A stretch of DNA of 64,000 bases from Pseudomonas benzenivorans (GTDB lineage: Bacteria; Pseudomonadota; Gammaproteobacteria; Pseudomonadales; Pseudomonadaceae): assembly GCF_033547155.1 (NCBI RefSeq), contig NZ_CP137892.1, forward strand, positions 3,906,001-3,970,000, given 5' to 3'. The stretch's first letter is position 1. Each line of letters opens with the position of its first letter. Made by a program: the position numbers and the translations under genes. This document shows positions 1 to 12,815 of the stretch, piece after piece. The notes beneath the pieces were generated by a model that was not told the DNA's origin, made no database searches, and worked only from the letters and a program-made list of their open reading frames with translations.

Positions 1-940
1 CCCCCCGCGGGCGGGTGCCGGCGATCGGCCGCACCGTCACCAGGTTGTCCTCGACCCGCACCAGCACCTCCGGCGAGCTGCCGACCACATGGAAGTCGCC
101 GAAGTTGAAGAAGTACATGTAGGGCGTCGGGTTGATGCAGCGCAGCGCCCGGTACAGGTCGATCGGCGCGGCCTGGAAGGGGATCGACATGCGCTGGGAG
201 ATCACCACCTGCATGCAGTCGCCGGCCAGGATGTAGTCCTTGATCGCACCGACCGCCCGCTCGTAGTCCTCGCGGCTGTAGCTGGAGCGGAAGGCCGGCT
301 CGGCGCCGGGCGGGGCGTTGAGATCGACCCCCAGGCGCGGAACTATCGGCTGGCGCAGCTTGTGCAGGATGGCCTGCAGCTGGGCCTGGGCCTGCTCGTA
401 GGCCGCCTCCTGCTGCGGGTCGGCGAGGACGATGGCGTGCATCTTGCCCGCCAGGTTGTCGAACACCACCACGGCGTCGGAGACCATCAGCAGGATGTCC
501 GGCGTGCCCAGGGGGTCGGGGTTGACGCCGCCGGCCAGCTTGGCCTCGACGTAGCGCACGCTGTCGTAACCGAAGTAGCCCACCAGGCCGCCGTTGAACC
601 GTGGCAGGCCCGCCAGGGTCGGCACCTTGTAGCGCCCCTGGAACTCTTCGACGAAGGCCAGCGGGTCGGCGCAGACCTGGTGCTCGGTTTCCACCCCGTC
701 GACACTGATGCGCACGTCCTGGCCATGCACGCGCAGCACGGTGCGCGCCGGCAGGCCGATGATCGAGTAGCGCCCCCACTTCTCGCCGCCCTGCACCGAC
801 TCGAGCAGGTAGGTGTTGGCCTGGTCGGCCAGTTTCAGGTAGATCGACAGCGGCGTGTCGAAGTCGACCAGGGTTTCGCAGGCAAGCGGAATGCGGTTAT
901 AGCCGGCAGCGGCCAAACGCAGGAATTCTTCGCGGGTCAT
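1..940 (-). CDS. trpE: Anthranilate synthase component I, 3' end outside window
   Basis: Catalyses, with the glutamine amidotransferase TrpG, the conversion of chorismate to anthranilate, the first committed step of tryptophan synthesis in the cytoplasm. The reading frame is open from the ATG at 940 (protein begins [19 protein letters not shown]) to the window edge, about 313 residues, so the C-terminal part with most of the chorismate-binding fold is missing here. The N-terminal stretch around residues 40-60 ([17 protein letters not shown]) carries the conserved LLES motif of feedback-inhibited TrpE proteins, and the region near the edge reads [10 protein letters not shown] and [12 protein letters not shown], typical of the chorismate-binding domain. 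It lies downstream of rpe and gph on the same strand and is preceded by a leader peptide and hairpin that suggest attenuation. Confidence 0.95.
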   Translation of the reverse strand, partial: MTREEFLRLAAAGYNRIPLACETLVDFDTPLSIYLKLADQANTYLLESVQGGEKWGRYSIIGLPARTVLRVHGQDVRISVDGVETEHQVCADPLAFVEEFQGRYKVPTLAGLPRFNGGLVGYFGYDSVRYVEAKLAGGVNPDPLGTPDILLMVSDAVVVFDNLAGKMHAIVLADPQQEAAYEQAQAQLQAILHKLRQPIVPRLGVDLNAPPGAEPAFRSSYSREDYERAVGAIKDYILAGDCMQVVISQRMSIPFQAAPIDLYRALRCINPTPYMYFFNFGDFHVVGSSPEVLVRVEDNLVTVRPIAGTRPRG

Positions 941-983
941 GATCAGCCTCGTGGCTTGAGGTAAAACGGTCGAGTGCAAACGC

Positions 984-997
984 GCCGCCTAGGCGGC
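984..997 (-). terminator. Candidate trpE attenuator hairpin
   Basis: A perfect 14-base palindrome GCCGCCTAGGCGGC lies just after the leader-peptide stop and before trpE. A strong GC stem here would be the terminator arm of an attenuator. The following bases on the minus strand (GCGTTTGC) contain only a short T run, so it is not a textbook intrinsic terminator. The GGCGCC segment overlapping the end of the leader peptide could pair with it as an antiterminator. Confidence 0.45.
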
Positions 998-1007
998 CAG
1001 AATCGGG

Positions 1008-1052
1008 TCAGAGGCGCCAGCGCCAGCGGGCCAGGGCCTTGATGATTTTCAT
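1008..1052 (-). CDS. trpL: trpE leader peptide (MKIIKALARWRWRL)
   Basis: A 14-codon open frame between gph and trpE, with two Trp codons separated by one Arg codon near its end (R-W-R-W-R-L-stop). A short Trp-rich peptide immediately upstream of trpE is the classic arrangement for attenuation, in which ribosome stalling at Trp codons decides between alternative RNA hairpins. The trpE start lies about 70 bases further on. The ribosome-binding site ahead of the ATG is poor (a GGG just before the start), so start choice is the weak point. Attenuation of trpE in Pseudomonas is established knowledge; assignment of this exact peptide is from the sequence. Confidence 0.65.
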   Translation of the reverse strand: MKIIKALARWRWRL

Positions 1053-1169
1053 CCCGGCTCGGGCGAGCCAGAGTCTGCAGGTAACCACCACGGGGTCTCT
1101 TGGGCGGGGATCGAAGTCCGGCCACACTAGCGCAGGCGCCAGGCCGAATCAACCCGAACGGCCCGCCCC

Positions 1170-1880
1170 TCACCGGGCTGCGGGAACCGCCTCAGGAGGC
1201 GACAGCAGCTGGCGCAGATCGTCCAGCACCCGCAGCGGCTCTTCCTCGGCGATCGGCCGGCCATGGTTGTAGCCGTAGCTCAGCGCCACGCAGGGCACCT
1301 CGGCGGCCCTGGCCGCCAGCACGTCGTTGCGTGAGTCGCCGACGAACAGGGCGCGGTCCGCGTCGACCCGCGCCAGGCGCAGCACATGCCGCAGCGCCGC
1401 CGGGTCGGGCTTCTGCTGGGGCAGGGTGTCGCCGCCGACTATCCAGCGGAAGTAACTCCCCAGGCCCTTCTCATCCAGCAGCGGCGCGACGAAGCGCTCC
1501 GGCTTGTTGGTGACGATTGCCAGAGGGATGTCCTGCGCGCGCAGCCAGTCGAGGGTCTGCGTCACACCGGGGTAGACCCGGGTCAGCCCGTGACTCTCGG
1601 CATAGGCGGCCATGAACAGCTCCAGCGCCTGCTCGGCCTCCGCCTCGCCTACCCGCTCGTGCTGCAGGCCGCCGGCCAGGGCGCGGCGCACCAGCACCCG
1701 GGCGCCATTGCCGACCCAGTCGCGCACCCGCGCCAGGCCGGCCGGCGCGCGCCCCAGACCGAGCAGGGCCTGGTCCACCGCGGCGGCCAGGTCCGGCACC
1801 GAGTCCACCAGGGTGCCGTCCAGGTCGAACATCACCAGCTCCGGCAGCTGCCCGGCGAACAGCTCGCGCAGGAGGCTCAC
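1170..1880 (-). CDS. gph: Phosphoglycolate phosphatase (HAD family)
   Basis: Dephosphorylates 2-phosphoglycolate, a product of DNA 3'-end repair and of side reactions, in the cytoplasm. HAD motif I is visible as [12 protein letters not shown] near residue 17, motif II as [10 protein letters not shown], and motif III/IV as [13 protein letters not shown]. The likely start is the GTG at 1880, which overlaps the rpe stop codon (GTGA), giving 236 residues, the usual length for the family. An upstream extension of this frame only reads through rpe and is not real. Translational coupling to rpe and position upstream of trpE match other Pseudomonas genomes. Confidence 0.93.
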   Translation of the reverse strand: MSLLRELFAGQLPELVMFDLDGTLVDSVPDLAAAVDQALLGLGRAPAGLARVRDWVGNGARVLVRRALAGGLQHERVGEAEAEQALELFMAAYAESHGLTRVYPGVTQTLDWLRAQDIPLAIVTNKPERFVAPLLDEKGLGSYFRWIVGGDTLPQQKPDPAALRHVLRLARVDADRALFVGDSRNDVLAARAAEVPCVALSYGYNHGRPIAEEEPLRVLDDLRQLLSPPEAVPAAR

Positions 1881-2551
1881 GCGCGGACCTGGGCCAGTTC
1901 GGCGCGCATGGCGTCGATCACCGCCTTGTAATCCGGCTGATTGAAGATCGCCGAACCGGCGACGAAGGTGTCGGCGCCCGCCGCGGCGATCTCGCGGATG
2001 TTCTGCACATTGACCCCGCCATCGATCTCCAGGCGGATCGCGCGGCCGCTGGCATCGATCAGCTTGCGCGCCTCGCGCAGCTTGTCGAGGGTACCGGGGA
2101 TGAACTTCTGCCCGCCGAAGCCCGGGTTGACGCTCATCAGCAGGATCATGTCGACCTTGTCCAGCACGTGTTTGAGGCAATCCAGCGGTGTCGCCGGGTT
2201 GAACACCAGACCGGCCTTGGCGCCGCCGTCGCGAATCAGCTGCAGGGAGCGATCGATATGCTCGGATGCCTCGGGGTGGAAGGTGATGTAGCTGGCACCG
2301 GCCTCGACGAAGTCGCCGATGATGCGATCCACCGGCTTGACCATCAGGTGAGCATCGATGGGCGCGGTGATGCCGTACTTGCGCAGCGCCGCGCAGACCA
2401 TAGGACCGACGGTCAGGTTGGGCACGTAGTGGTTGTCCATCACATCGAAGTGGACGATGTCGGCGCCGGCGGCGAGGACGTTATCCACTTCCTCGCCCAG
2501 GCGGGCGAAGTCGGCGGAAAGGATCGACGGAGCGATGGCGAAGGGTTGCAT
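1877..2551 (-). CDS. rpe: Ribulose-phosphate 3-epimerase
   Basis: Interconverts ribulose 5-phosphate and xylulose 5-phosphate in the pentose phosphate pathway. The protein starts [19 protein letters not shown] at the ATG at 2551, giving 224 residues, normal for the family; a longer frame upstream starts in the promoter region and is rejected. Diagnostic motifs are [33 protein letters not shown] and LEIDGGVN, which supply the metal and phosphate ligands of this TIM barrel. Its stop overlaps the gph start by 4 bases. Confidence 0.96.
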   Translation of the reverse strand: MQPFAIAPSILSADFARLGEEVDNVLAAGADIVHFDVMDNHYVPNLTVGPMVCAALRKYGITAPIDAHLMVKPVDRIIGDFVEAGASYITFHPEASEHIDRSLQLIRDGGAKAGLVFNPATPLDCLKHVLDKVDMILLMSVNPGFGGQKFIPGTLDKLREARKLIDASGRAIRLEIDGGVNVQNIREIAAAGADTFVAGSAIFNQPDYKAVIDAMRAELAQVRA

Positions 2552-2684
2552 GGCGCACCTCAGGGCATACACGAAAGGCGCGCATTGTAGCAGCCCAGGC
2601 CGGCGCGCAAAGCCGCACCTGGCGCCTGACATACCCCCTGCAAACCGCTAGGCTGAGCGCCGTAACCGCCGCCGGAGAAAAGCC

Positions 2685-3659
2685 ATGCCCCTGCACCCCG
2701 CCAGCCTTGCCTTGAGCCTGCTTCTGCTAGGGGTACACGCCCAAGGCGACGAGCAGTCGGACGCAAGCACTGCACCCGCCCCGACTGAGGAGCGTGCGCC
2801 CTTGCTCGAGCGCAGCCAGGTCGATGCCCGTGCCCTCGAACGCCGACTGCGGGCACAGGAGCAACAACACTTGCAGACGGATGCCGAGGCGTTTCTCGCC
2901 CTCTGGCTGCCGGCCAATACGAGCGAGCCACGCGGAGTGGTGATTCTGCTGCCGGGCGACGACGCCAGCGCCGACGCGCCGCGCAGCGTCGGACCGCTGC
3001 GGCGCAAGCTACCGGATGCCGGCTGGCACAGCCTGAGCCTGAGCCTGCCCGACGCCCTGAGCGACCTGCCGCCCCCCGCGCAGGCGAGCGTCCCTGTACA
3101 GGACGATAACCCGGTGGAAGCGGCGGCGGTCGACGACACCGACGACGCGCCCCTCGAGGCCACCCCCTCCGCCGAGCTTGGCAATGCAGAACCATCGAGC
3201 GACGCGCCCGCACCAGCAGCGACGAAAGACCCGCGCCAGGCCCACGCCGCTCGGGTGCTGGCGCGCATCGAGGCCGCCATTGCCTTTGCCGAGCGCCAGC
3301 AGGCCAAGCCCCTGATCCTCCTCGGCCACGGTAGCGGCGCTTACTGGGCCGCGCACTACCTGGCCGAACGCGGGCCGACGAAGATCCGCCACCTGCTACT
3401 GGTAGCCGCCGAGCGGCCCGAGGGCTTCAGCCCCGGACTGGCCGAGCTGATACCCGGCCTGCAACTGGCCACCGGCGACTTCTACTACAAGGGACTGACG
3501 CATGATCGCGATGCCGCCCTCGAACGCCTGCAAGCGGGCAAGCGCCTGAAGCATCCGAGCTACACCCAGGTGGCCCTGACCCCGCTGCCCGGCGCCCCTG
3601 CCACGGAACAGGAACAGCTGTTTCGACGCATTCGCGGCTGGCTCGAACGCCAGCGATAG
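2685..3659 (+). CDS. DUF3530-type alpha/beta-hydrolase-like exported protein
   Basis: A 324-residue protein with an N-terminal signal peptide (hydrophobic stretch SLALSLLLLGVHA, likely cleavage near residue 20), so probably periplasmic. The fold looks like an alpha/beta hydrolase: GVVILLPGDD at about residues 85-95 and LILLGHGSGAYWAAHYLAE at about 208-226, where GHGSGA resembles a nucleophile elbow. Between these blocks is an acidic, alanine- and proline-rich segment (about residues 130-185) of low complexity, probably a flexible insertion. I assign it to the DUF3530 family of Pseudomonas by overall pattern. Its substrate is unknown. It is divergent from rpe. Confidence 0.7.
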   Translation: MPLHPASLALSLLLLGVHAQGDEQSDASTAPAPTEERAPLLERSQVDARALERRLRAQEQQHLQTDAEAFLALWLPANTSEPRGVVILLPGDDASADAPRSVGPLRRKLPDAGWHSLSLSLPDALSDLPPPAQASVPVQDDNPVEAAAVDDTDDAPLEATPSAELGNAEPSSDAPAPAATKDPRQAHAARVLARIEAAIAFAERQQAKPLILLGHGSGAYWAAHYLAERGPTKIRHLLLVAAERPEGFSPGLAELIPGLQLATGDFYYKGLTHDRDAALERLQAGKRLKHPSYTQVALTPLPGAPATEQEQLFRRIRGWLERQR

Positions 3660-3676
3660 AGTCGCCGAGGGCGGCG

Positions 3677-4438
3677 CTAGCGGAAACCGTGGCGCTGGCG
3701 GATCAAGCCATAGGCCTGACGCAGCTCCCGGGTCCGTTCCGTGGCCTCGCGCAGCTGCTCGACAGAGGCGCCGCTACCGGCCAGCTTGTCCGGATGATGG
3801 CGACTGAGCAGACGCCGGTAGGCATGCTTGATCTGCGCCGGCTCGCTGTCGGCAGTCACCCCCAGCAGGCGCAGCGCCGCCTGGTAACTGCCGCCTCGGG
3901 TCGAAGGCAGTGGCCCCGCGCGGGGCGCACAGGCCGCACTCAGCGCCTCCTGGGTGGCGCTCGACACCCCCAGCCAGGTGCCCCACAGCAGAAGCAGCTC
4001 GCGCTCTGCCTGACTGACCCGGCCATCCACCCAGGCCATTCGCCAACAGGCCCGCAACAAGGCTTCACCGTGCCCCTGCTGCCGACGCAGGGGCGCCCGC
4101 AGGCTGTCGCGGCCGGTCTTGCCGCGGGCGAAGGCCTCGATGGCGCGCCGCTGGGCATCCGCATCCAGTCCCAGCCGCTGCATCTCCGCGCGGGTCTGAG
4201 CGATATGGACCTGCAGCACCCGCCCATCGCACTTGGCCAGGCGGCCGAGCAGGATGAACAGCAGCATCTCGTCGCCCGGCGCCGGTGCGCCGCCGAGCCG
4301 CTCGCGCAACTCGGCCCAACCACGCAGGCGCAGGCGGCGATCCGCGGCCTGACCGAGCAGGCCGCCGAGCAGGGCGCCGGGAATGCTGGCCACGGACCAG
4401 CCGGCGAGGGCTCCCAGCAGGGTCAGGGGCCAGAACAT
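3677..4438 (-). CDS. djlA: DjlA-like membrane-anchored TerB/J-domain co-chaperone
   Basis: A 253-residue protein with an N-terminal hydrophobic, glycine-rich segment (WPLTLLGALAGWSVASIPGA) that should span or anchor to the inner membrane, a central TerB-like helical domain (about residues 55-150), and a C-terminal J domain (about residues 185-253) with the HPD motif (SRHHPDKL) that stimulates DnaK ATPase. This is the domain order of DjlA. The stop lies 17 bases from the stop of the convergent DUF3530 gene. The gene begins one base before the murU stop region and probably follows amgK-murU in one transcript. Confidence 0.85.
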   Translation of the reverse strand: MFWPLTLLGALAGWSVASIPGALLGGLLGQAADRRLRLRGWAELRERLGGAPAPGDEMLLFILLGRLAKCDGRVLQVHIAQTRAEMQRLGLDADAQRRAIEAFARGKTGRDSLRAPLRRQQGHGEALLRACWRMAWVDGRVSQAERELLLLWGTWLGVSSATQEALSAACAPRAGPLPSTRGGSYQAALRLLGVTADSEPAQIKHAYRRLLSRHHPDKLAGSGASVEQLREATERTRELRQAYGLIRQRHGFR

Positions 4439-4439
4439 T

Positions 4440-6133
<1,694 letters not shown>

Positions 6134-6259
6134 TTACAGGGGTCTCCGACGGCGCTAGCCGTTGCGCGGGTCATGCTTTATTATCCAGCATCTTTTTCAG
6201 CCCATCGAGAGGCGTGCGGCCCCTGGGCCGATGGCGCGCAGGAAGCCCGGAAAAACAAG

Positions 6260-9064
6260 ATGGCAGTAAATTTCCCCGCGGTTCGTAAAAAATTCCCACT
6301 TCTGGTCACAGGCGGTCTTCTAGCCCTTCAACCCGTCGCTGGTCAATTCGCATTTGCCGCAGAGCAGTTCGACTGTCGAGCATCCGCCACCGGCGGCTGG
6401 GCCTGCGCACCCAAGGCCAGCAACGCCGCATTACCGGCACGCCCGGTGCACAGCGGCTCGGCCATCAGCGCCAGCACCAGTGCCGCCAGGGCCGACGACA
6501 AGACGGCTCGCACCACCCTGGTGACCGAGAGCGGCGGCAAGGCCCTGGCCTCGCGTAGCGCCGATTACAGCCATCTGGATTGGGTGCCCCGCGAGCAGCT
6601 GAACGCCGCCCAACTGGCGGAGGTGGCCCCCTACTGCGCCGGTGCCTACGTCGAACCGAACCGACCGGGAATGGACGACAAGACGCCCATGGACGAGGCA
6701 CCGCTGTTCGTCTCCGCCAAGGCCTCGCGCTACGAGCAGCAGGAGCAGGTCGCCACCCTGGCCGGCGACGTGGTCTTGCGTCAGGCCGGCATGCAGGTCG
6801 AGGCCGACGAGGCCAACCTGCGCCAGGCCGAGAACCGCGGCGAGCTGATCGGCAACGTGCGCCTGCGCGACCAGGGCATGCTGGTGGTCGGCGACCGCGC
6901 CGAACTGCAACTGGACAACGGCGAGGCCCGGGTCGACAACGCCGAGTACGTGTTGCATAAGAGCCACGTGCGCGGCAGCGCGCTCTACGCCAAGCGCGAA
7001 GAGACCGCGATCATCCGCCTGAAGGATGGCACCTACACCAGCTGCGAACCGGGCAGCAACACCTGGCACCTGAAGGGCAACAACATCACCCTCAACCCGG
7101 CCACCGGCTTCGGCACCGCCACCAACGTCACCCTGCGGGTGAAAGACATTCCGGTCTTCTACACGCCCTACATCTACTTCCCGATCGATGACCGCCGTCA
7201 GTCCGGTTTCCTGCCGCCGAGCATCGGCAGCTCCAGCGACAACGGCGTGACCCTGCAGACGCCCTACTACTTCAACCTGGCGCCGAACTACGACGCCACG
7301 CTGTACCCGACCTACATGAGCGACCGCGGCCTGCTCATGGAAGGCGAGTTCCGCTACCTGACCAAGAGCAGCGAGGGCCAGTTCGGCGCCGCCTATCTCG
7401 ACGACAGCAACGACGAGCGCAAGCTGCAGTCCGAATACGAAGACCAGCGCTGGCTGTACAGCTGGCAACACCGCGGCGGCCTCGACTCGCGCCTGTTGGC
7501 CGAGGTCGACTACACCGACATCAGCGACCCCTACTACTTCCAGGACCTGGACACCGACCTGGGCATCGAGACCACCGCCTATGTCAACCAGCGCGGCACC
7601 CTGACCTATCGCGGCGACAGCTACACCGCCCAGCTCAACGCCCATGCCTACGAGCTGGCCAACATCACCGACATCACGCCCTACAATCGCCTGCCGCAGA
7701 TCACCCTGGACGGCAAACTGCCCTTCCACCCCGCAGGGCTGGACTTCAGCTACGGCAGCGAGCTGGTGCGTTTCGACCGCGACCTGCGCTCGGGCAACTT
7801 CATCAACGAGGATGGTGTCGCCGAGCAGCTCTGGTACGACGCCCGCCTGCGCGGCCTGGCACGGGCCAACGGCAACCGCCTGCACCTGGAGCCGGGCGTC
7901 AGCCTGCCGCTGAACTGGAACTGGGGCTTCCTCAAGCCGCAGATCAAGTACCTGCACACCAACTACGACCTGAGCCTGGACCAACAGGGCAAGAACACCC
8001 TGCTCGCCGAGCAGGAGTTCAAGGGCAGCCAGGATCGTGGCGTCGGCCTGTTCAGCGTCGACAGCGGCCTGTACTTCGACCGCGACACCCAGTGGTTCGG
8101 CAAGGCCTATCGCCAGACCCTGGAGCCGCGCCTGTTCTACCTCTACGTACCGGAGGAAGACCAGACCGATATTCCGGTGTTCGACACCGGCGAGAACACC
8201 TTCAGCTACTCCTCGCTGTGGCGCGAGAACCGCTTCTCCGGCAAGGACCGCATCGGCGACGAGAACAAGCTGTCGCTGGGCGTCACCAACCGTTGGATCG
8301 AGAGCAACGGCTTCGAGCGCCAGCGTTTCAGCATCGGCCAGGCCTACTACTTCGCCGACCGCAAGGTGACAATGCCTGACAGTTTCAGTGGAGTACCGGG
8401 CACCACACCGCTTAAAGATCGGGCTGACTATAAGTCCTCGGTATCGCCCTATGCCCTGGAATACCTGTACCGCTTCAATCGCGACTGGCGCCTGAGCTCG
8501 GACTTCAACTGGGACCCGGACAGCCATCGCACCCGCTCGGGCAGCGCGATGTTCCACTACCAGCCCGAAGACAACCCGAACAAGGTGGTCAATGCCGGCT
8601 ACCGCTATCGCAACGACACCCTGCGCTACGACCAAGACAGCGGGACTTGGACCTTTGATAGCAACTATGGCTCACCAACGCTCAGCGACGGCGTCACTCC
8701 AAACCCCAACTTCATCAAGGACTACTACAAGATCAGCCAGCACGACTTCTCGGTGATCTGGCCGATCGTGCCGCAGTGGAGCGTGATCTCCCGCTGGCAG
8801 TACGATTACAACCGCAACCGTACCCTCGAGGCCTTCGGCGGTTTCGAATACGACAGCTGCTGCTGGAAGCTGCGTCTGATCAATCGCTACTGGATCGACT
8901 ACGACGAAGTCAGCCTCAACCCCTCGCTGAACGACGAAGCCGACACCGGCATCTTCCTGCAGATCGTCCTCAAGGGCCTGGGCGGCGTGACAGGCAACAA
9001 GGTCGAAACCTTCCTCGACCAAGGCATTCAAGGTTATCGTGAACGTGAAGACCAAGCTTACTGA
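6260..9064 (+). CDS. lptD: LPS-assembly outer-membrane protein LptD
   Basis: Outer-membrane beta barrel that, with LptE, inserts lipopolysaccharide into the outer leaflet. I choose the ATG at 6260 ([19 protein letters not shown]), which gives a proper signal peptide ending near FAFAA; upstream codons overlap amgK and the promoter. The mature protein begins [17 protein letters not shown], with two cysteines, and ends with a conserved Cys pair in YDSCCWKL, which match the disulfide-forming cysteines of LptD. An OstA-type periplasmic domain (about residues 145-260) precedes the barrel. At 934 residues it is of normal Pseudomonas length. surA starts within its last 26 bases. Confidence 0.96.
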   Translation: MAVNFPAVRKKFPLLVTGGLLALQPVAGQFAFAAEQFDCRASATGGWACAPKASNAALPARPVHSGSAISASTSAARADDKTARTTLVTESGGKALASRSADYSHLDWVPREQLNAAQLAEVAPYCAGAYVEPNRPGMDDKTPMDEAPLFVSAKASRYEQQEQVATLAGDVVLRQAGMQVEADEANLRQAENRGELIGNVRLRDQGMLVVGDRAELQLDNGEARVDNAEYVLHKSHVRGSALYAKREETAIIRLKDGTYTSCEPGSNTWHLKGNNITLNPATGFGTATNVTLRVKDIPVFYTPYIYFPIDDRRQSGFLPPSIGSSSDNGVTLQTPYYFNLAPNYDATLYPTYMSDRGLLMEGEFRYLTKSSEGQFGAAYLDDSNDERKLQSEYEDQRWLYSWQHRGGLDSRLLAEVDYTDISDPYYFQDLDTDLGIETTAYVNQRGTLTYRGDSYTAQLNAHAYELANITDITPYNRLPQITLDGKLPFHPAGLDFSYGSELVRFDRDLRSGNFINEDGVAEQLWYDARLRGLARANGNRLHLEPGVSLPLNWNWGFLKPQIKYLHTNYDLSLDQQGKNTLLAEQEFKGSQDRGVGLFSVDSGLYFDRDTQWFGKAYRQTLEPRLFYLYVPEEDQTDIPVFDTGENTFSYSSLWRENRFSGKDRIGDENKLSLGVTNRWIESNGFERQRFSIGQAYYFADRKVTMPDSFSGVPGTTPLKDRADYKSSVSPYALEYLYRFNRDWRLSSDFNWDPDSHRTRSGSAMFHYQPEDNPNKVVNAGYRYRNDTLRYDQDSGTWTFDSNYGSPTLSDGVTPNPNFIKDYYKISQHDFSVIWPIVPQWSVISRWQYDYNRNRTLEAFGGFEYDSCCWKLRLINRYWIDYDEVSLNPSLNDEADTGIFLQIVLKGLGGVTGNKVETFLDQGIQGYREREDQAY

Positions 9065-10337
9065 TTGCATGCGCCCCCTGCTGCTGGGCGCACTGTTTCT
9101 CGGCACTGCGGCGCAGGCCGAGGTCAAACCCCTGGACCGCGTGGTGGCCATCGTCGACAACGACGTGATCATGCAGAGCCAGCTCGACGCCCGGGTTCGC
9201 GAAGTCCAGCAGACCATCGCCAAGCGCGGCGCCGCCGTGCCGCCTGAGAATGTGCTGGACGACCAGGTGCTCGAGCGCTTGATCATCGAGAACATCCAGC
9301 TGCAGATCGGCGACCGCTCGGGCATCCGCATCACCGACGAGGAACTCAACCAGGCCCTCGGCACCATCGCCCAGCGCAACGGCATGAGCCTCGAGCAGTT
9401 CCGCGCCGCCCTGGCGAAGGATGGCCTGTCCTATGCCGACGCCCGCGACCAGGTCCGCCGCGAGATGATCATCAGCCGGGTGCGTCAGCGCCGCGTGGCC
9501 GAGCGCATCCAGGTGACCGACCAGGAGGTGCAGAACTTCCTCGCCTCCGATCTCGGCAAGCTGCAGCTGTCGGAGGAGTTCCGCCTGGCCAACATCCTCA
9601 TTCCGGTCCCCGAAGCCGCCTCCCCCGCCACCATCCAGACGGCGGAACGCCAGGCCCAGGACATCTACCAGCAACTGCAGAAAGGCGCCGACTTCGCCCA
9701 GCTGGCCATCGCCCGCTCGGCCAGCGAAACCGCCCTGGAAGGCGGCGAGATGGGCTGGCGCAAGGCCGCACAGCTGCCGCCGCCGTTCGACGCCATGCTC
9801 GGCGCCCTGAGCGTCGGCGAAGTGACCGAACCGATGCGCACCCCGGGCGGCTTCATCCTGCTCAAGCTGCTGGAGAAGCGTGGCGGCGGCACCCAGGTCC
9901 GCGACGAGGTCAATGTCCGGCACATCCTGATCAAACCCAGCGAGATCCGCAGCGAGGCGGAGGCCAAGCGCCTGATCGAACGCCTGCACCAGCGCATCCG
10001 GGCCGGCGAGGACTTCGCCGAACTGGCGAAGAGCTTCTCCGAAGACCCGGGCTCGGCACTCAACGGCGGCAGCCTCAACTGGATCGACCCCGGCGTGCTG
10101 GTGCCGGAGTTCCGCGAGGTGATGAGCAACACCGCCAGCGGCGAAATCTCCAAGCCGTTCCAGAGCCCCTACGGCTGGCACGTGCTGCAGGTCATGGGCC
10201 GCCGCGCCACCGACAGCAGCGCGGAGTTCCGCGAACAACAGGCGCTGAACCTGCTGCGCAACCGCAAGTACGACGAGGAGCTGCAGACCTGGCTGCGGCA
10301 GATTCGCGACGAGGCCTACGTCGAAACCAAGCTCTAG
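9039..10337 (+). CDS. surA: Periplasmic peptidyl-prolyl isomerase and chaperone SurA
   Basis: Periplasmic chaperone for outer-membrane proteins, including LptD encoded just upstream. It has 432 residues with a signal peptide ([16 protein letters not shown]), an N-terminal chaperone domain beginning [17 protein letters not shown], and two parvulin domains (about residues 175-275 and 285-385; the second reads [11 protein letters not shown] and [23 protein letters not shown]). The start is uncertain among GTG 9039, GTG 9045 and ATG 9069; the first two keep a charged N terminus. It overlaps lptD and is followed by a strong terminator. Confidence 0.96.
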   Translation: MNVKTKLTDCMRPLLLGALFLGTAAQAEVKPLDRVVAIVDNDVIMQSQLDARVREVQQTIAKRGAAVPPENVLDDQVLERLIIENIQLQIGDRSGIRITDEELNQALGTIAQRNGMSLEQFRAALAKDGLSYADARDQVRREMIISRVRQRRVAERIQVTDQEVQNFLASDLGKLQLSEEFRLANILIPVPEAASPATIQTAERQAQDIYQQLQKGADFAQLAIARSASETALEGGEMGWRKAAQLPPPFDAMLGALSVGEVTEPMRTPGGFILLKLLEKRGGGTQVRDEVNVRHILIKPSEIRSEAEAKRLIERLHQRIRAGEDFAELAKSFSEDPGSALNGGSLNWIDPGVLVPEFREVMSNTASGEISKPFQSPYGWHVLQVMGRRATDSSAEFREQQALNLLRNRKYDEELQTWLRQIRDEAYVETKL

Positions 10338-10360
10338 GTCCGATCCGGACCGGATGACAA

Positions 10361-10396
10361 GCCCGGCGCCTGCCCCTGCAGCGCCGGGCTTTTTCG
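10361..10396 (+). terminator. Intrinsic terminator after surA
   Basis: A 9-bp GC stem (GCCCGGCGC, 11-base loop, GCGCCGGGC) is followed by TTTTT. It lies 23 bases after the surA stop and separates lptD-surA from pdxA, although read-through is possible because pdxA follows on the same strand. Confidence 0.85.
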
Positions 10397-10475
10397 TTTT
10401 TATGCCGCCCTGACGTAAGATTGCGCGGCATCGCCCTATCGAAGCCGCCCTGACGGCACAACCGGGAGTCCCACT

Positions 10476-11468
10476 ATGAGTCTGACGCAGCTTTTCGCAC
10501 TGACCCCCGGCGAGCCGGCCGGCATCGGCCCCGACCTGTGCCTGCTGCTCGCCCGGCAAGCACAGCCGCAGCCCCTGGTCGCCATCGCCAGCCGCGAGCT
10601 GCTGGCCGAACGTGCCGCTCAACTGGGCATCGCCATCGAACTGATCAGCGTCGGCCCGGGCGCCTGGCCCGACACGCCGAGCGCGGCCGGCCGCCTGTAC
10701 GTCTGGGACACGCCACTGGGTGCCCCGGTCGTGCCCGGCCACCTGAACCCGAGCAACGCCGCCTACGTCCTGGAGACCCTGGAGCGGGCCGGCCGCGGCT
10801 GCCTCGCCGGACACTTCGCCGGAATGATCACCGCGCCGGTACACAAGGGCGTGATCAACCAGGCCGGCATCCCCTTCTCCGGCCACACCGAGTTTCTCGC
10901 CGAGCTCACCCACACCGAGCAGGTGGTGATGATGCTCGCCACCCGCGGCCTGCGGGTGGCCCTGGTGACCACCCATCTGCCGCTCAAGGATGTGGCCGCG
11001 ACCATTACCGCCGAGCGCCTGGCACGGGTCGCGCGCATTCTCGATCACGACCTGCGCAGCAAGTTCGGCATCCCCCGGCCGCGCGTGCTGGTCTGCGGCC
11101 TCAACCCCCACGCCGGCGAGGGCGGCCACCTGGGCCGTGAGGAGATCGAGGTGATCGAGCCGACTCTGGAGCAGCTGCGCGGCGAAGGCCTCGACCTGAT
11201 CGGACCGCTGCCGGCCGACACCCTGTTCACCCCCAAGCATCTCGAGCGCTGCGACGCGGTGCTGGCCATGTATCACGACCAGGGCCTGCCGGTGCTCAAG
11301 TTCAAGGGCTTCGGCGCCGCGGTCAACGTGACCCTGGGCCTGCCGATCATCCGCACCTCGGTCGACCACGGCACCGCCCTGGACCTGGCAGGCAGCGGCC
11401 AGATCGACAGCGGCAGCCTGCAGGTCGCCCTGGAAACCGCCTACCAGATGGCCGCCAGCCGCCGCTAG
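10476..11468 (+). CDS. pdxA: 4-hydroxythreonine-4-phosphate dehydrogenase
   Basis: NAD-dependent, metal-using enzyme of pyridoxal 5'-phosphate synthesis. The 330-residue product begins [20 protein letters not shown], a hallmark of PdxA. Other family blocks are [47 protein letters not shown] and [12 protein letters not shown], which contain the histidine metal ligands. It lies between surA and rsmA as in other gammaproteobacteria. Confidence 0.97.
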   Translation: MSLTQLFALTPGEPAGIGPDLCLLLARQAQPQPLVAIASRELLAERAAQLGIAIELISVGPGAWPDTPSAAGRLYVWDTPLGAPVVPGHLNPSNAAYVLETLERAGRGCLAGHFAGMITAPVHKGVINQAGIPFSGHTEFLAELTHTEQVVMMLATRGLRVALVTTHLPLKDVAATITAERLARVARILDHDLRSKFGIPRPRVLVCGLNPHAGEGGHLGREEIEVIEPTLEQLRGEGLDLIGPLPADTLFTPKHLERCDAVLAMYHDQGLPVLKFKGFGAAVNVTLGLPIIRTSVDHGTALDLAGSGQIDSGSLQVALETAYQMAASRR

Positions 11469-11587
11469 CCGCTCAGCCCCCGACACCGGGTCGAGCCCCG
11501 ACCTACGGCTCGCCGCTCCTTGCTGTTAAACTGCCGCCCTTTGCATTCGCTTTAAGCTTGCGGCTTGAAGCCTGGAGCCGCTCTGAC

Positions 11588-12403
11588 ATGTCCGACACCT
11601 ACCAACACCGCGCACGCAAGCGCTTCGGCCAGAATTTCCTGCACGATGCCGGGGTGATCCACCGCATCCTGCGCGCCATCCATCCCCGCGAGGGTGAGCG
11701 CCTGCTGGAGATCGGCCCGGGCCAGGGCGCGCTGACCGAGGGACTGCTCGGCAGCGGCGCGCAGCTGGACGTGATCGAGCTCGACCGCGACCTGGTGCCG
11801 ATCCTCAACGGCAAGTTCGCCGGCGAAGCGCGCTTCCGGCTGCACCAGGGCGACGCCCTGAAGTTCGACTTCCACAGCCTCGAGCCCGCCCCGCACAGCC
11901 TGCGGGTGGTCGGCAACCTGCCCTACAACATCTCCACCCCGCTGATCTTCCACCTGCTGGAGCACGCCGCGCTGATCCGCGACATGCACTTCATGCTGCA
12001 GAAGGAAGTGGTCCAGCGCCTCGCGGCGGGACCCGGCGGCGGGGACTGGGGCCGTTTGTCGATCATGGTGCAGTACCATTGCCGGGTGGAGCACCTGTTC
12101 GATGTCGGCCCCGGCGCCTTCAATCCACCGCCCAAGGTCGACTCGGCGATCGTCCGCCTGATCCCCCACGAGGTGCTGCCGCACCCGGCCCAGGATCACC
12201 GGCTGCTCGAGCAAGTGGTGCGCGAAGCCTTCAACCAGCGCCGCAAGACCCTGCGCAACACGCTGAAGGCCCTGCTACCAGCCACGGCCATCGAGGCCGC
12301 CGGCGTCGACGGCAGCCTGCGCCCCGAGCAGCTCGACCTGGCCGCCTTCGTGCGCCTGGCCGACCAGCTGGCCCAACAACCAACATCGGCCGCCAGCAAC
12401 TAG
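11588..12403 (+). CDS. rsmA: 16S rRNA (A1518/A1519) dimethyltransferase
   Basis: Dimethylates two adjacent adenosines near the 3' end of 16S rRNA during small-subunit maturation (KsgA). The start [20 protein letters not shown] at 11588 gives 271 residues, normal for the family; an in-frame upstream ATG would add ten unconserved residues. SAM-binding motif I is [14 protein letters not shown], and the catalytic motif is VGNLPYNIS. Followed after 31 bases by apaG. Confidence 0.97.
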   Translation: MSDTYQHRARKRFGQNFLHDAGVIHRILRAIHPREGERLLEIGPGQGALTEGLLGSGAQLDVIELDRDLVPILNGKFAGEARFRLHQGDALKFDFHSLEPAPHSLRVVGNLPYNISTPLIFHLLEHAALIRDMHFMLQKEVVQRLAAGPGGGDWGRLSIMVQYHCRVEHLFDVGPGAFNPPPKVDSAIVRLIPHEVLPHPAQDHRLLEQVVREAFNQRRKTLRNTLKALLPATAIEAAGVDGSLRPEQLDLAAFVRLADQLAQQPTSAASN

Positions 12404-12434
12404 ACTGGTCTTCCAGCTTAGCGAGTCTCACCCC

Positions 12435-12815
12435 ATGCCCGCCCCCCGCAACCAGATCGACGTCGCTGTCGCCACCCGCTACCTGCCGGAGCAGTCGCAA
12501 CCGGAGCAGAACCGCTTCGCCTTCGCCTACACGGTGACCATCGCCAACAACGGCCAGCAGCCGGCCAAGCTGCTGTCGCGCCACTGGCTGATCACCGACG
12601 GCGACGGCCGGGTGCAGGAAGTGCGCGGCGCAGGCGTGGTCGGCCAGCAACCCCTCATCGCCCCGGGGGAAAGCCACACCTACAGCAGCGGCACGGTGAT
12701 GGCGACCCGGGTCGGCGCCATGCAGGGCAGCTATCAGATGCTCGCCGAGGACGGCACCCGTTTCGAGGCCCCCATCGCCCCGTTCCGCCTCGCCGTACCG
12801 GGCTCGCTGCACTGA
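12435..12815 (+). CDS. apaG: ApaG/DUF525 protein
   Basis: A 126-residue protein of the ApaG family, a fibronectin-III-like beta sandwich ([47 protein letters not shown]). Members bind nucleotides or divalent metals; the physiological role in bacteria is not settled. It sits between rsmA and apaH, its stop sharing a base with the apaH start, so the two are translationally coupled. Confidence 0.96.
   Translation: MPAPRNQIDVAVATRYLPEQSQPEQNRFAFAYTVTIANNGQQPAKLLSRHWLITDGDGRVQEVRGAGVVGQQPLIAPGESHTYSSGTVMATRVGAMQGSYQMLAEDGTRFEAPIAPFRLAVPGSLH

Noticed and set aside
943..1173. A 76-codon minus-strand frame between gph and trpE
   Set aside because: It is in another frame from the Trp leader peptide and has no family pattern.
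8970..11486. Long minus-strand open frame of 838 codons opposite surA and pdxA
   Set aside because: High-GC shadow of well-supported genes on the other strand; low-complexity Gly, Ala, Val, Gln composition.
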